This document shows, one piece after another, positions 11,863 to 24,070 of a stretch of 64,000 bases of DNA. Origin of the DNA: Dallia pectoralis (Eukaryota > Chordata > Actinopteri > Esociformes > Umbridae); NCBI GenBank assembly GCA_029465975.1, contig CM055730.1:13168767-13232766 (forward strand), in the 5' to 3' direction. Below the pieces are notes generated by a model. It worked only from the letters and a program-made list of their open reading frames with translations, searched no databases and had not been told where the DNA came from. How positions within the stretch are numbered: the stretch's first letter is position 1; every line of letters begins with the position of its first letter. A program made the position numbers and the translations under genes.

Positions 11863-13496
11863 CACCATAAAGATTAAGGCTGAGGCTGATTGCAGTACAA
11901 TCTAGTTGTCTCTGGTTCAGGATCCTGGGAATCTGAGCAGATTATTGGACTGTAATTGAATCTCCCAGATATGAAGTCCCTTTCAACTGCAGCCCGGTGA
12001 TCAATAGGCCGCGGCACATTTTATATTCTCTAAATCCCATCTGTTTAAATATATCCACAATTATATTGTCCCTTCCGCCGTGTTCATCCTGTCCGCGCTC
12101 CTTTTTCATGTAAACATACCTGTGTTTTTCCACAGGGCTAGCCTACCTAATTTGCTTTGCCATGAAAGATAAAAGTCCCCATCCGCGTCAATAACATATA
12201 TTTAGTCTCTACGTATCTTGTTCCTCGGTCCTTCATTAAAGTACTACAATTCCGAATTAGTACATCGGAATTACAGTTTTAACGGTGCTACACTTTGGAC
12301 TTCTCCCTTCTGTGGACAATACGGGTCGAGTGGTCAAATGCGTTGTGCCAGGGAATCGCTCCCATGTTGATGCTGTGTAGGAATATATTCCTAGCATGTT
12401 CACCTAATAAAATCTCTGAAAGCCTCACTTTTCCCCGCCTCCAGGGCCTCCTTGTCTACCTGGTTGTGCAGCTAACCTGAATTCTGTCTAGAGACTCCAG
12501 CTCACCTGTATTTATTGACCCACTGGTCATGTAAACATGAGTGTGGCCCAAAAAGGTCATGGACTTTTATAATCTCGCCCAGTGCAAACAGAAGAGGACT
12601 GTCAACTGGTTTTAAACGGCTATTAAAACAATGCTTTTTTGTTTTAATGTGTTTAACGGAGATTTAGGTGGTAATATATTCTCCTATTTATAGCTGGAAA
12701 AAAAGAAAACGTTTTTTTTTCACCAGGGAATGAGAACCATGACTAACTGCAACCTCAATTCGACAACAATAGGCAAATATAATTGTAGTTTCACTTTTGG
12801 TGAAGACATTTTATTGACATTTTACTGAAATGACAGTGTGGTAGAAGAAATAGAAAAAAACCTTCCTGTAACAACTTTAATTTGCCTGTTCCCAATCACC
12901 CTGTTACCATGGCAGAGTCATGCTTCTGGCAGTCTGCAGTACTGGCAGTGCTACTGCGTGGTGCCTGAGGTAAAATTAGACAGATTTAGCCAATCTGAGC
13001 ATACCGGTCTAAAGCCAACTATGGCACATTTGGGTATTTCTGCTGACTTCAGACCAGGCCGAGGAGCCCCATGTAGTAGAGCAAGCATTCAAGATGTTAG
13101 GTTATTTGGTTACAAGTGTCACCACGTGTCAGTTATCATTTGAAATTCTCCCATGTACATAGGTGAGTGTTGTTTGGGTAGCGTTGTATGTCACTGTTTT
13201 TGTAGTTTGTAATAGTCGCTGTGTGTAAGCGTATTTTAATTTCATTACAGTGACACTTCTAGTCAAAACACAACTATAATTGTCTATTCCTATCAAAGTA
13301 GGAAACATGAAATAAGAAGTTATACATTCGGTGTGAAAGCTGCTGTCATTTTGAAATATTACAACTACCTGCTCAGACTGACATATTAGGTCAGTGAACA
13401 TTAGGGTCAAAGCCATAACTGTCCTTACATACACTGTCATTTAATTTGACCTTTGTTCACATGGGGTGATAGTTCATTGAAACCCTCAGATCACAC
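11863..13496. other. Intronic sequence, nothing recognised
   Basis: Relatively complex sequence. No exon or transposon recognised. Confidence 0.4.
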
Positions 13497-13509
13497 ACAC
13501 AGATCAGAA

Positions 13510-13532
13510 CACACACACACACACACACACAC
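13510..13532. repeat. (CA)n microsatellite
   Basis: About 11 CA dinucleotides in the CACACA-rich segment. Confidence 0.85.
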
Positions 13533-14109
13533 TACAACATGCACACATTATACTGCAATACTCTTACAGGGTTGCATGACTGCATTGCATTGCTCCGATA
13601 ACTCCAAAGCTATAGTTTGCATTTCCCAAAACACCCTGCAGACACAACATTTGCCCAGTTAAAACAGAACGAAAAAACGTCACGGTTGTAAAATCAGCCA
13701 AAGGAAATGTACCTAAACATTAGAAATAGTCTACACAACTAACCACCGATATGTTGATATCACTGCAAATGTTGTGGTTACTTGTTACTGTATGTTTAAT
13801 CAATAAATAATTCATGTATTGCAGATTTGGCTCATCACTGTGCGTCATTAGCTTATTTGCAGCCACAGGTGGTGTTCCATCTCTTGGAGCTGATCTGTAA
13901 TCAGTGTCGTGGAAAGATGGAAAGACTTCGATGTTAACGCTGGATATAAATGTTAGCTTATCCAAGAGCAGTGCAGTGTTGCTTTTATATCGATCTTATG
14001 GGACACGCGGTGTAGCACTGCACTTGGAGAACGATCCGTCACGCTTGTTTGGGAACACCCTTAACAGTATAATGATACGTCTGCTATGATAATTGTAATG
14101 GTTATGTTA

Positions 14110-14835
14110 AATTGATTTGGCATTGCTGTGTATCACTGTTAAGGGCCGTGCTTCTGCCTTCTTGATGAATGCTCAGGCTCGTTATCTAAATGAAATGGGG
14201 CCGGCTCATTCACATTTTATCGGTCAAACTGAAGAGCTCGGTGACTTTGAAAGTGGCACTGTCAGAGAATGCCACCTTTGCCACAAGTCAGTTTGCGAAA
14301 TTGCTCCCCTGCCAGGTCTCTGCCCGTGTCAATTGGAAGTGCTAGAGTTGTGAAGTGGATGCATCTAGGAGCTACAGGAGCCCGGGTACAAAGTGGTTGA
14401 CCAAACAAACTCACAGAGGGCAACAAGAGTTGAAGTGTGCAGCATGTACGAATCACCTGGTGCATCACTTATCACTGACTCCGATGCAAACTGACTCCAG
14501 AAGCAACGTCAGCACATTAAATGTGTGCCGGGAGCTTCACGAAACGGGGCTGTGTTTCAGGGTTCAGGCCAGGCCCCTTACTTCCAGTGAAGGGTCATCT
14601 TAATGCTACGGTATTAAAACACATTTTAGACAGTTGTATCAAACTTTGTGGCAACAGACTGGTGACTGCGACTTTCTGTTCCAGCATGACTGTGTCTCTG
14701 TGCACGAAGCGCGTTACATAAAGAAATGGTTCGATGACCTTGATGTGAAGAAACTACAGTGGCCCTCACAGAGCCCGGACCTCAACCCAATTGAACACCT
14801 CCGGGTGAATTGCAATTGGCGATTGAGACAAAGCA
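14110..14835 (+). mobile_element. Internally deleted Tc1-like transposon (DD34E type)
   Basis: 14225-14560 matches the 5' coding half of a common fish Tc1-like element ('gaagagctcggtgactttga', 'gaagcaacgtcagcac', 'gggagcttcacgaaa'). From about 14556 the sequence jumps to the middle of the same element ('caggccccttacttccagtg'), and 14630-14830 encodes the C-terminal catalytic block FQHDCVSVHEAR ... SPDLNPIEHL. Between the last D and E there are 34 residues, the DD34E spacing of Tc1 transposases. Several hundred bases including the first catalytic aspartate region are missing, and frames are broken. The 3' end of the same family lies at 60371-60623. Confidence 0.85.
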
Positions 14836-15019
14836 TGTATTCATCTGCTCTGCTTAGAAGCTGCCTACTGACGCAGATGAAGGAAACTGCACTAATGAAG
14901 ACACACATTCTTTACATGTGGCATTCATATGTGAACCATTACATATTTTATCCTGGATTTTATCCTGGATAAAATGCCACTGACCCTGCTGGCCACAGAG
15001 ATTCTACGGAATATTCAAA

Positions 15020-15780
15020 CTTAAGTAACGCACATAGATAAGGAGTTTGTTTGTTTGCATACCTTAGTGAGCACAGTAGGATCAATAATCAGAAATTGTG
15101 AAGTATAACACACTGTAAGGAAGTCTGTCACTAGATACAAAGCTCTCAGACAAGAAGCACATCTGTGAGAAAAGCACCACAGACGAGCCAACAATTTCTT
15201 TGGAGGTGATTCAGAGTTCAGAGGCCGGGTGGTAAATGTGCACTGACTCATCAAATCCAGAGCTGGTCTGTATTGGAGGGTAACAAGAAAGAAGCAGTTA
15301 CTCAAAAAGCACCATCTGAAAGCGACAAAGACACCGTTCTGCAATGTATGAACATCAGTTGAGACTAAGGCAGTGCTTACGACTCACAGCACTATGTGTG
15401 GTGCCAACCAAACTCTACTGATGCTTCAGGGACACTATGTTGGTGGTCGAATGATGCTGTGAGGATGCTTCAGGGACTGTGCATCTTATTAAAATATATT
15501 AAAGAATGGATGGAGCAAAATACAGGGAAATCATGCACTAGAAACTGGTACAGCCTGCTGAAATCACAGTACAAGACTGTAAGAAATTTCACCTTTCAGC
15601 AGACAATAATTGCATACAAAATTCCAAAGCAAAACTTGAGAGGCTAGAGAAAATGTGAATGACATTCAGAGGCCCAGTCAATATTCTGATCACAATCCCA
15701 CTATTTCTAAATTGCCATGCTGAACAACCTAGAGTCAATCGTTGAGAATGGGCCTAAAATCATTCCAATTTATATGTGAA
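15020..15780 (+). mobile_element. Heavily degraded Tc1-like transposon, second family
   Basis: 15120-15230 keeps the transposase N-terminal half signature in broken frames ('agctctcagacaagaag', 'gtgagaaaagcaccac'). 15500-15640 matches 'gaatggatggagcaaaatac ... agggaaatc ... ttcacctttcagcag', the central catalytic region of a salmonid-type Tc1 element. Stops and indels are frequent. The boundaries are estimates. Confidence 0.65.
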
Positions 15781-17496
15781 AATGTACCAAAAGGCTTAAA
15801 TCTGTAATTGCAGTCAAAAGTGGCACCGTATCTACGTTAGATGGCATTTAAAGAAATCGTCTACAGATGTCTCCTCTTTTCCTGGGGACATGGATGTGCT
15901 CAATATCAGCATGAAATTCAAGAACTGCGAACTCTAAATAAATAGCCTTAATGGTCTTCAAGTATAGCAGAATACTGTATATGAGTTATGAACTCCTTAA
16001 AGTGCATGCTGTTGATTACAACTTAAGTCTTATCACTGAGAATATAGTAAAGCTTTAAAACAGGTGTCCACACGGTGGGTTTTATCTGTCAGCCTTACGA
16101 TCCTCCAAAAAGCTCCGCGGTGGGTACTTATTGTGAATCCACTACGTTATGTTTTCCAAATCTGATTTGGTCTGACTCTTTTAAAACTCCCTCTAATGTT
16201 TTCCTACCGTGTCTGGCCGTGGCCCCGGCACTTAACCTTGGCAGAATCGTCTGGGCACGCAATCATTGTAAAGATGCTATAGAAAAGGTGCGAGCCGGGA
16301 ACTTCAGCCGGGTGGCCAAAGTTTAAAAGACGTGACATTCTACAACAAAGACTTTTCCCATCGTGTCGCCCCTCAACCTAAACATTGAATGGCTTTGCAG
16401 AGCGGGAGTGAGCGCGCTGTGATGTTGCTGCCCCAAGAGTCCTTTAACTGCTTTCGCAATGAGTAGCGGCTCTGTGATGGAAATGTAATCCCCTGGCAGG
16501 GTGTTTGGAATATGCCGACCACATTGTCAAGCTTGACTGGTGACTTTGAACTGCTGGCCACAGGAAACGCTAATACATTCAGATGGGACGGGGAAGGCTG
16601 CAGAGAGAGTTAATGTGACATTTGCATGAGAGGACGGCCTATTTCCATCATCGTGTCAGCCCTGGCTGGAACAAATCAAATAAATACATTGAACTCGGGC
16701 AGAGCTAAGTAAGTGCACCCTTTAAAAGTTCATTTGTTCTTCAACAAATCAACAACTTCCTCTGTTTCCGCATTCTATTTTACTATTATTCTATTATTAT
16801 ACTTTTCCTATTATACTTTGCCTGATCAATGACAGTTATCCATAGTTTTAATTAATTTTGCTTGACCTTTCTGGCGGAATGCAGATATTCAGTTGTGATG
16901 GAACAAACTTGAGAGGGCAGCCAAACAGACACGTGGAATCAAACTGTATTTACAACACTTAGGTAAACAAACAAGCAAAAGATCAGACGGATCGTCTCAA
17001 TGTCTATGAATACAGCATCCAAGTGGACTATGTACTGTGGACCGAAAGCTCTCATTTGATTTTCTTAAAACTACAGCAGAGGCGTAAAGATACTTTCCTG
17101 GTCTTGGCATGTCTTTAAGAGAACATTATATTTCTGTCCATAGCTCAATGTGTTCAATAATGGCTCCATGACTCATGAAGAGTCAGCTAATTAGTGTCAT
17201 TGATTGAGCCGAATCAAAAACAACTTTACATGCCAAGCAGAATACATTTCTGGAATTTGACTTATATGACGCAGACAGCCCGGAATCAATAAGGCACGGA
17301 CGTGGAATATGATATCGGAACATAAAACTCCTGGAGTATCGGCTGATTAATTGTTTTCATTGACAAGTGAATGTGCGTTGTTATGCTAGTGACCGTAAAG
17401 CAAAAGGCTGAACATTGTCTTCTAAATGCATTGGAGTCGTACACTTCTCACCCAACATTCCAAACAGTTCCAAACGCCCGGAGTGTAGACACATCC
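15781..17496. other. Intronic sequence, partly complex, nothing recognised
   Basis: No transposon or exon is recognised. 16060-16700 is sequence-complex with scattered CpG and could be conserved non-coding DNA, which needs a cross-species alignment to judge. Confidence 0.35.
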
Positions 17497-18040
17497 TGTG
17501 GTACTGAGTGTGGTACTGAGTGTGGTACTGAGTGTGGTACTGAGTGTGGTACTGAGTGTGGTACTGAGTGTGGCACTGGGTGTGGCACTGGGTGTGGCAC
17601 TGGGTGTGGCACTGGGTGTGGCACTGGGTGTGGCACTGGGTGTGGCACTGGGTGTGGCACTGAGTGTGGCACTGAGTGTGCCACTGAGTGTGGCACTGAG
17701 TGTGGCACTGAGTGTGGCACTGAGTGTGGCACTGTGTGTGGCACTGTGTGTGGCTCTGTGTGTGGCAATGTGTGTGGCACTGAGTGTGGCACTGAGTGTG
17801 GCACTGAGTGTGGCACTGTGTGTGGCACTGTGTGTGGCTCTGTGTGTGGCAATGTGTGTGGCACTGAGTGTGGCACTGAGTGTGGCACTGAGTGTGGCAC
17901 TGAGTGTGGCAATGTGTGTGGCACTGAGTGAGGCACTGAGTGTGGCACTGAGTGTGGTACTGACTGTGGTACTGACTGTGGTACTGACTGAGGTACTGAC
18001 TGAGGTAATGAATGTGGTAATTAATGTGGTAATGAATGTG
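17497..18040. repeat. 12-bp minisatellite, about 45 copies, with 84-bp higher-order repeat
   Basis: Tandem TGTGGCACTGAG units. Runs of variants are ordered: TGTGGTACTGAG first, then TGTGGCACTGGG, then mixed TGTGGCACTGAG/TGTG units, and TGTGGTACTGAC at the end. A block containing GGCTCTGTG and GGCAATGTG occurs twice, 84 bp (7 units) apart (17752 and 17836). A 12-bp unit has no effect on frame, so several frames stay open on both strands; these are not genes. Confidence 0.95.
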
Positions 18041-18079
18041 CTGTTGTTGTAAGCTAGCACCAACAACAACAACAACAGC
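18040..18079. repeat. GTT/AAC inverted repeat (potential hairpin)
   Basis: GCTGTTGTTGT at 18040-18050 is complementary to ACAACAACAGC at 18069-18079, with an 18-base loop containing GCTAGC. A second GTTGTTAGCTAGCACCA-like copy lies at 18130-18160. Confidence 0.7.
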
Positions 18080-19497
18080 AACAAAAACAGCCAGACTGAG
18101 CGATAAACCGCCAGGAAATCAGACTGATGTTGTTGTTAGCTGTTGTTAGCTAGCACCACCAACACGTTCTATGTTGTTGTCACCCAAAACCAGTTGGCTA
18201 GAAATAGATAACACAGAATAAATCCTTTTTTGTAGAAAGGGGCTTCCCTTCATGTTTGTTTTAACTTTTCATTGCCTATTTCATTATGCTTTTCGAGTGA
18301 GAGTATTTGTGCTTACATTTGGTTAATGTATTAAGAAAGCACACTTCGTTAAATGCCTTGTCTGTTTTTGCATGAAAGTGTAATACACATATTAAGACAT
18401 TGTATATTCTTTAGATCAAACCACAACCCGTTTACCAACTGAGTGAGATATTGTTACAGTGTTGGCATTTTCACTCCATCACATTTTCTCTATGATCAAT
18501 TTTGAATTAATAAAATGTCCATCAGCAACCATTGGGAAAAGCAACAATCCTTATAGCGTATAGATCAGTCATGTTTTGTAAAGATGAAGGTTGCATGGTT
18601 TTGTTGGTAGACCGCTGTTAGCTCCTTGTTATCTGTGTTCCTAAGAATGTGTGTGTTTTATAGCTTGTTGGTGCCCAACCATGCAGCCACCAACAGATGT
18701 TCACGAGGTTATCACATTAGCAATGTCTTATTTCGTTTCCTGACGTGGGCTATTAAGATACATTTACAGAATTGGGGAGAAACATCTGGTCGAGAAAAGT
18801 GAAACAATTATATGTACACAATATGTACACGGATGGTCAGATGTGTGTGATTGAGACGGTGGAGGTGTGACAAGTGATTGATTTTGCTCTCGCCGATCAG
18901 AAGAACTTAACTCACAACGAAAACAACATATAGCAGACACTGTACACGAGCTGGGGCAATGACTGAAATAAATGATGACAACTGCAATTAAAACAAAAGA
19001 ACAGTCATAACCGTTTCTATTTACATGTTTTGTCAAGATGGTGCGCTCGGTTAATAGAGCAGCCTGGGGAGGCAGTAAAAACATCACACGGGGAGGGGCT
19101 CTCGATCAATACCCAGATGACACCTTGAAAGACGGTATGAACCCGGACGGCAAAGGCATGTGTGAAAATATGCTGTGTCCCCACGTCACAAAAGGGGCTA
19201 AGCTAACCTGTCTGCCCTGTGATTGGTTCCATACATGCTGTTACCCAGTGAGACCAGATCAAGCCAGATGAACAGAATGCACTGAGATCAGGAGTACTGG
19301 GGTGTACATTGATACGGATTCTAGTGACGCCACTATCGGGAAATTGTACATATTGGCCAACTACTGCGATGTGTGCATAACCATATATGAAAGGTTCAAG
19401 AAGTTAGGGAGTGAACACAAGAGAGGACTAGAACATGTACGGCTATTGCCTTGAAAGTTGTGATTTTATAGCAGTGAAAGCATGCCAAAATGAAAGA
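18080..19497. other. Intronic sequence, nothing recognised
   Basis: No exon or transposon recognised. A 77-codon open frame at 19038-19271 has no recognisable domain. Confidence 0.4.
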
Positions 19498-20110
19498 TTT
19501 ACATTAGATTCAACGTTATTGTCATTAGACAGTACAAGTGCAGTACAACGAAATGCAGTTTGCATCCAACCAGAAGTGCTAAAGAGCAGCACAAAAAGAT
19601 ATGGAGTGCAGTGTGAGGATGTGCAATTGACATGGAAAAGTTTATGTGCAGGTATTAGTCAACAATGTAGCAAATATGCAGAAGGCAACACAAGCAGAGA
19701 ACATCTGTGTAAGTGGTAAACGGATAGTAAAAAGGGCAAATATAATAAATATGCTAGCAGTGTGCAGGGCAAGAGGGGTAATGCAGGATGTATTGTGCAA
19801 ATGGCAGATCAAGTAAGTAAGTTAGCAGTGTGTAGGCAAGAGGTAGCAATGGGGGTACAACAGTCGATTGTGCAAATGCAGATAAAATAAAGTAGCGAGG
19901 TTACAGAAGGGTTTCAGAGTTCATTCTGTTAACAGCAGCAGGAAATAAACTGTTTCTGAACCTTCTCGTGCAAGTATTGATCTGTAAGACTTGCCTGATG
20001 GCAGGGGGGCAAATTGTTTATGGGTGTGAGGGGTCCCTGATAATGCCACGCAATCTCCTCAAATAGTGCTTGTGACCGGTGAAGACGAACGCAAAAGCCT
20101 GCCTGCAGAT
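19498..20110 (-). mobile_element. 3' end of a CR1/L2-like LINE, minus strand
   Basis: This is the inverted counterpart of 8419-8957: it starts GATTCAACGTTATTGTCATT and shares long stretches such as 'gtgtgaggatgtgcaattga' and 'gtaggcaagaggtagcaatg'. It extends further 5' than the other copy. 19915-20090 matches the typical LINE 3'-untranslated/coding end ('ctgtttctgaaccttct', 'gatggcaggggggcaaat', 'gggtccctgataatg'). No intact frame remains. Confidence 0.8.
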
Positions 20111-21490
20111 GACGGCAAAATGGCTTCGGAGGAAGCCGTTACATAAAGAAGATAAATATAAAGATATACAAAATGCTAAAAAATATAGTTTTTTTAATTA
20201 CAATAATGCAGTCCTGAAAATGTTTTATATATGCGTTTTGGATGTGTATAGTGTTCAGTTGCGATTTCCTTTTGTCTATCATCTTGTCAATGTCGCTCAT
20301 TCGTGATGTGGGATAACAGCTTCTTCTCTTTACAACAAAAGATCTGTTTACATTCTGAACCCAAAACATTATTATTATGAAGTTATAATACTAACCTAAG
20401 TGAAAAATGACGTTTTGTGATTAGTATACTAACCAAAGTATTATGTTGAAGGCTTGCGGAATCAATCCACAAATGGTTTGAAGTGGCCGATAATCGACAA
20501 AGCTGAACAGCAGAAAAACACAATCAATGGACACTTTGAAGACCCTTCTCCGGTCCGGAAAAAGTTGACTTCCGTCAATTTTACCATGTAGTTCTGCATT
20601 TGTGTGGTTAGTACATTAGGCGTCGTTGAACTATGATAGATTTACACATTTTTTAAAATAACATCGGCATTAAATGTTAAGTCAAAATTCTATTCCCGAC
20701 AAGAATCTGTGCTTCGGTGCTTTGTCAAACAAGTGCTGGTGATTGTGGAATTGTTCCGGTGCCACTGCGAGATGTTTTCAGTTACCTCCAAATTGATATT
20801 TTTTTATGCATTGAGCAGGACCAGACTTCATAAGTCACTGCTCATTCCTCTCCTGTACACACTGACGGGTGTGCGTTATAAACCTCTGTAGCCGCGGGGA
20901 GCATTTATCAGGAAAGCCACATAACCTCGGTAGGTAGCACGTGCAGCAGTTGAGGTTTTCAGCTGTGTGCACACATGAATAAATGTATCGCGTATGCAAA
21001 TGTGGCCACAAATGTCAGTCATCTAGGTAGAACAACAGTTGTCTAAGAATGCCCTTTAGTCACAGGCTGGCAGGTGACACTTCTTCAGCAGTTTTAAACC
21101 ACTACGTATACACACATGCACGCAACAAAATATTGTGGTCATGGAAAAAGTAAAACACAAAGCTTTTTTTGCTGATCTGAGGCTTAGATAATCCCAGAGG
21201 GAGACTGTGAGAAGAAAAATAGATTCTGTTTGTAATAGGATTTACTGTTATAGCCGTTCAGCACATGAGGAACTCCTGGAGAATTGGCTGATTGACTGTC
21301 AACACTGTCATTTGATAGATGTGCTCATGTAGCAGGATGGTATAGATCCAATGTCTGTTGTTATCCTCTGTGGGCCTCCAGTTCACAGAGTTTTCCATGT
21401 TATTTTAGTGTCTCTGGTTAAATGCTTCCTGTAAAGAGTGGGATGTGATCGGGCAACGCTATCACACCACAATGAGCTCTCCTACTGTGT
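20111..21490. other. AT-rich intronic sequence, nothing recognised
   Basis: No gene, RNA or transposon recognised. Confidence 0.4.
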
Positions 21491-21890
21491 AAAGCTAACA
21501 CAGCACACTCTGGTTTATATCTTATATGTACGCCTGGTAAAGCTAACACAGCACACTCTGGTTTATATCTTATATGTACGCCTGGTAAAGCTAACACAGC
21601 ACACTCTGGTTTATATCTTATATGTACGCCTGGTAAAGCTAACACAGCAACTCTGGTTTATATCTTATATGTACGCCTGGTAAAGCTAACACAGCAACTC
21701 TGGTTTATATCTTATATGTACGCCTGTTAAAGCTAACACAGCAACTCTGGTTTATATCTTATATGTACGCCTGGTAAATCGAACCCAGCACACTCTGGTT
21801 TATATCTTATATGTACGCCTGGTAAATCGAACCCAGCACACTCTGGTTTATGGCCTTTCTTATATTTACGCCTGGTAAAGCTAACACAGA
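21491..21890. repeat. 48-bp tandem repeat, about 8 copies
   Basis: The unit starts AAAGCTAACACAGCACACTC and ends TATATGTACGCCTGGT. The middle copies lack a CA dinucleotide or so and run 45-46 bp. The last copies carry AAATCGAACCCAGCA in place of AAAGCTAACACAGCA. Confidence 0.95.
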
Positions 21891-23100
21891 AGTGCTTCTG
21901 ACCTCCAACCATTTCTCATTTTGAAATCAATGCTTTCAAATTTAAAATATAGAATCAAATATTTGACCAAAGTTTTTTATAATTCTCCGATATGAGAGAA
22001 ATAATCAGAGGGGTCTAACTACTTCTGAAAGTATTCAATTTTAAATGTTAAACAAAAGAAAAAGACAAGGCTAAAACAATTTGCAAAGATGGAGTATTTC
22101 TTTAAATAGCGACATTGTGGGCGGTACCTGATTGTGGCAGCTGGCATCACCAATCATACACCACAGATCATGCTATTGAAAAGGCTTCGCTCACTGGCCG
22201 CAAAAAATACTCACCTCGAGGCTTGTATTGCATTTGGAAGTATCGGTTGGGCTACGTGGCCCAAGCAGGGGACCATCCGGGCATCGTTCTTTCACCAGAG
22301 CAAAACACCTTTTGTTTTGGCTTAAAGTCAATGTATCTACCTATTTCGTCTAACTCTTTCAGGTATTCATGGTCAGAGCTCTCAACATCTGCCCCTCCGT
22401 TCAGTGTTTTGGCGTAATTCTCGCCGTAGCATTCTGGACCTTAGCACAAATGTGTGTGCCAGGAGCTGGATGTCGGAACAAAACTTTACATGCCAGCGTA
22501 TGCATCATGTGGATTTTTCATTTTCTCTCAAAAGGGTGATTTATTTATTTTTGTGAAATGAGTGCAATGCTGTCAGAGTTTGCATGAGGCAATACTTTTT
22601 TGTTGTTGGAATCGTAACATAACACAATTATTATGTGGATGTTTAACGAGCCTCCATTGAGTGTGGAGGTCGTGTAGAAACGATAGGGGAAATCAACAAG
22701 GTCTACAACTGTTTTTTGGATGGTCATCCAGGGTGTTATTCCTCCCTTTCTTTCAGCGCAGAATACTTAAAATATTGCGGTTTGATGGACCCGTATTCCC
22801 TGATGTGGAGTTCCATCTCGTCTCCACGTTCTTCAGGGTCTTTCGAAGGCTGCATTGGAGGGCGCTTTGTTTGATGTATGTGACTCGAGCTTTAGCTGCG
22901 TCATTCTGGACAGAGATCTCCAGGCCAAACGTATCTCCCTCGGTAATTTGCCTTTACTAGTGTGAAGCACAGTGTACAGGATTCGGGCAGCGTAACTCAG
23001 TCTAGTAACATTACATAGAGCTGAGACCATGTTTGAATGCGTGTCAATTACATACTTTGTTTTGTTCAGTACAAATCCTGGTTGTACTTTTTCAGTTCCT
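21891..23100. other. Intronic sequence with two complex blocks
   Basis: 22085-22480 and 22640-23030 are sequence-complex and carry CpG, unlike the flanks. No protein family is recognisable in the short open frames, and no transposon match is apparent to me. Confidence 0.3.
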
Positions 23101-23262
23101 GCACTGTAACTGGCCTCCTGTTATCTGCAGTTCTGTCCCACTTCATGGTGAACGGCACTGTAACTGGCCTCCTGTTATCTGCAGTTCTGTCCCACTTCAT
23201 GGTGAACGGCCCCGTAACTGGCCTCCTGTTATCTGCAGTTCTGTCCCACTTCATGGTGAACG
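23101..23262. repeat. 54-bp tandem repeat, 3 copies
   Basis: Three near-identical units starting GCACTGTAACTGGCCTCCTG at 23101, 23155 and 23209 (the third begins GCCCCGTAAC). The period is divisible by three, hence repeated peptides in open frames on both strands. These are not evidence of coding. Confidence 0.95.
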
Positions 23263-24002
23263 GCTCCCTCTCCAAGAACATCCACTTTTTGTTTATGTAT
23301 GGGCTGGAAGGCACGAGTAACCTTTTTTGCGATAAAAATCAGTCCACATGTCATGCATGTAATTGCACCACTGTATTTACCCAATTTCTCTCCTATCCGT
23401 AGACAAGGGCTTTTCATATTTCATCTGCACATTTGTTTATTTGTTTTGTGTGCATTGGATATATCAGGAAGTAGCAGCACAGGAAATATTCTGCCCGTGC
23501 GTGGTCTCTGCTAAGTACGTCTGTGGGCCAAACCTAAGACCTTGACGCCCATTATTATTTTCCTCTGTCCCAGCCTGGAATTAGCATGATTTGCGTCATC
23601 CAAATTCATGATTTTACACTGTGTACCAAGAGACCAGAGCTGCATCGCAAGAAAAAAAACATACTCAAAAAACAAGAAATTCTGTAATCCGTCGTGCTGG
23701 CTGCAATTTATTTTACTACAAATGGATTAAACAGCAGGCGGAATTTGGTGATTTGAAACTGGCACTATGCAAACTATTTTCTGTAGCCCTCACATATAGC
23801 CTCTGTTAATCGGGAATGATTTCATCGCTAGCTAACAAATGCGGCTGTTATATCAAAACTTAAAAAAATAATCAACACTACTAGAACAAGTTGTAGTAGA
23901 TTTCCGCTGGCAATGTAGGTTTTGTTGCTCGGATGCACAGTTTCAAATAATACATGTAAACAATGCAAATTATGCTAATTTTAGATGGGGACAGAGTTTT
24001 AA
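23263..24002. other. Intronic sequence, nothing recognised
   Basis: No exon, RNA or transposon recognised. Confidence 0.4.
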
Positions 24003-24070
24003 TTTTTTTAATTTAACATTGATCTATCCAGGGAGACCCATTGAGACGGAGATCTCATTTTCAAGGGAGT
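24003..24070. mobile_element. Short fragment of a dispersed teleost repeat, class unclear
   Basis: 'ttgatctatccagggagacc' and 'gatctcattttcaaggga' resemble a sequence widely dispersed in fish genomes (TTTATCCAGGGAGTCCCATTGAGA type). Only about 70 bases, so class and strand are not assigned. Confidence 0.3.

Noticed and set aside
11371..11868. 165-codon minus-strand frame rich in Ser, Leu, Pro
   Set aside because: Composition artefact of the GAGA purine tract.
17371..18084. Long open frames on both strands giving Cys-Gly-Thr, Val-Ala-Leu, Ser-Ala-Thr or Pro-His-Ser repeats (160-220 codons)
   Set aside because: All come from the 12-bp minisatellite, whose unit length keeps every frame open. 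No splice or promoter context and no non-repeat protein.
19038..19271. 77-codon Cys-containing open frame (CPHVTKGAKLTCLPCDWFHTCC)-like pattern considered as a zinc-binding peptide
   Set aside because: The cysteine/histidine spacing fits no family I know, and there is no splice or conservation evidence.
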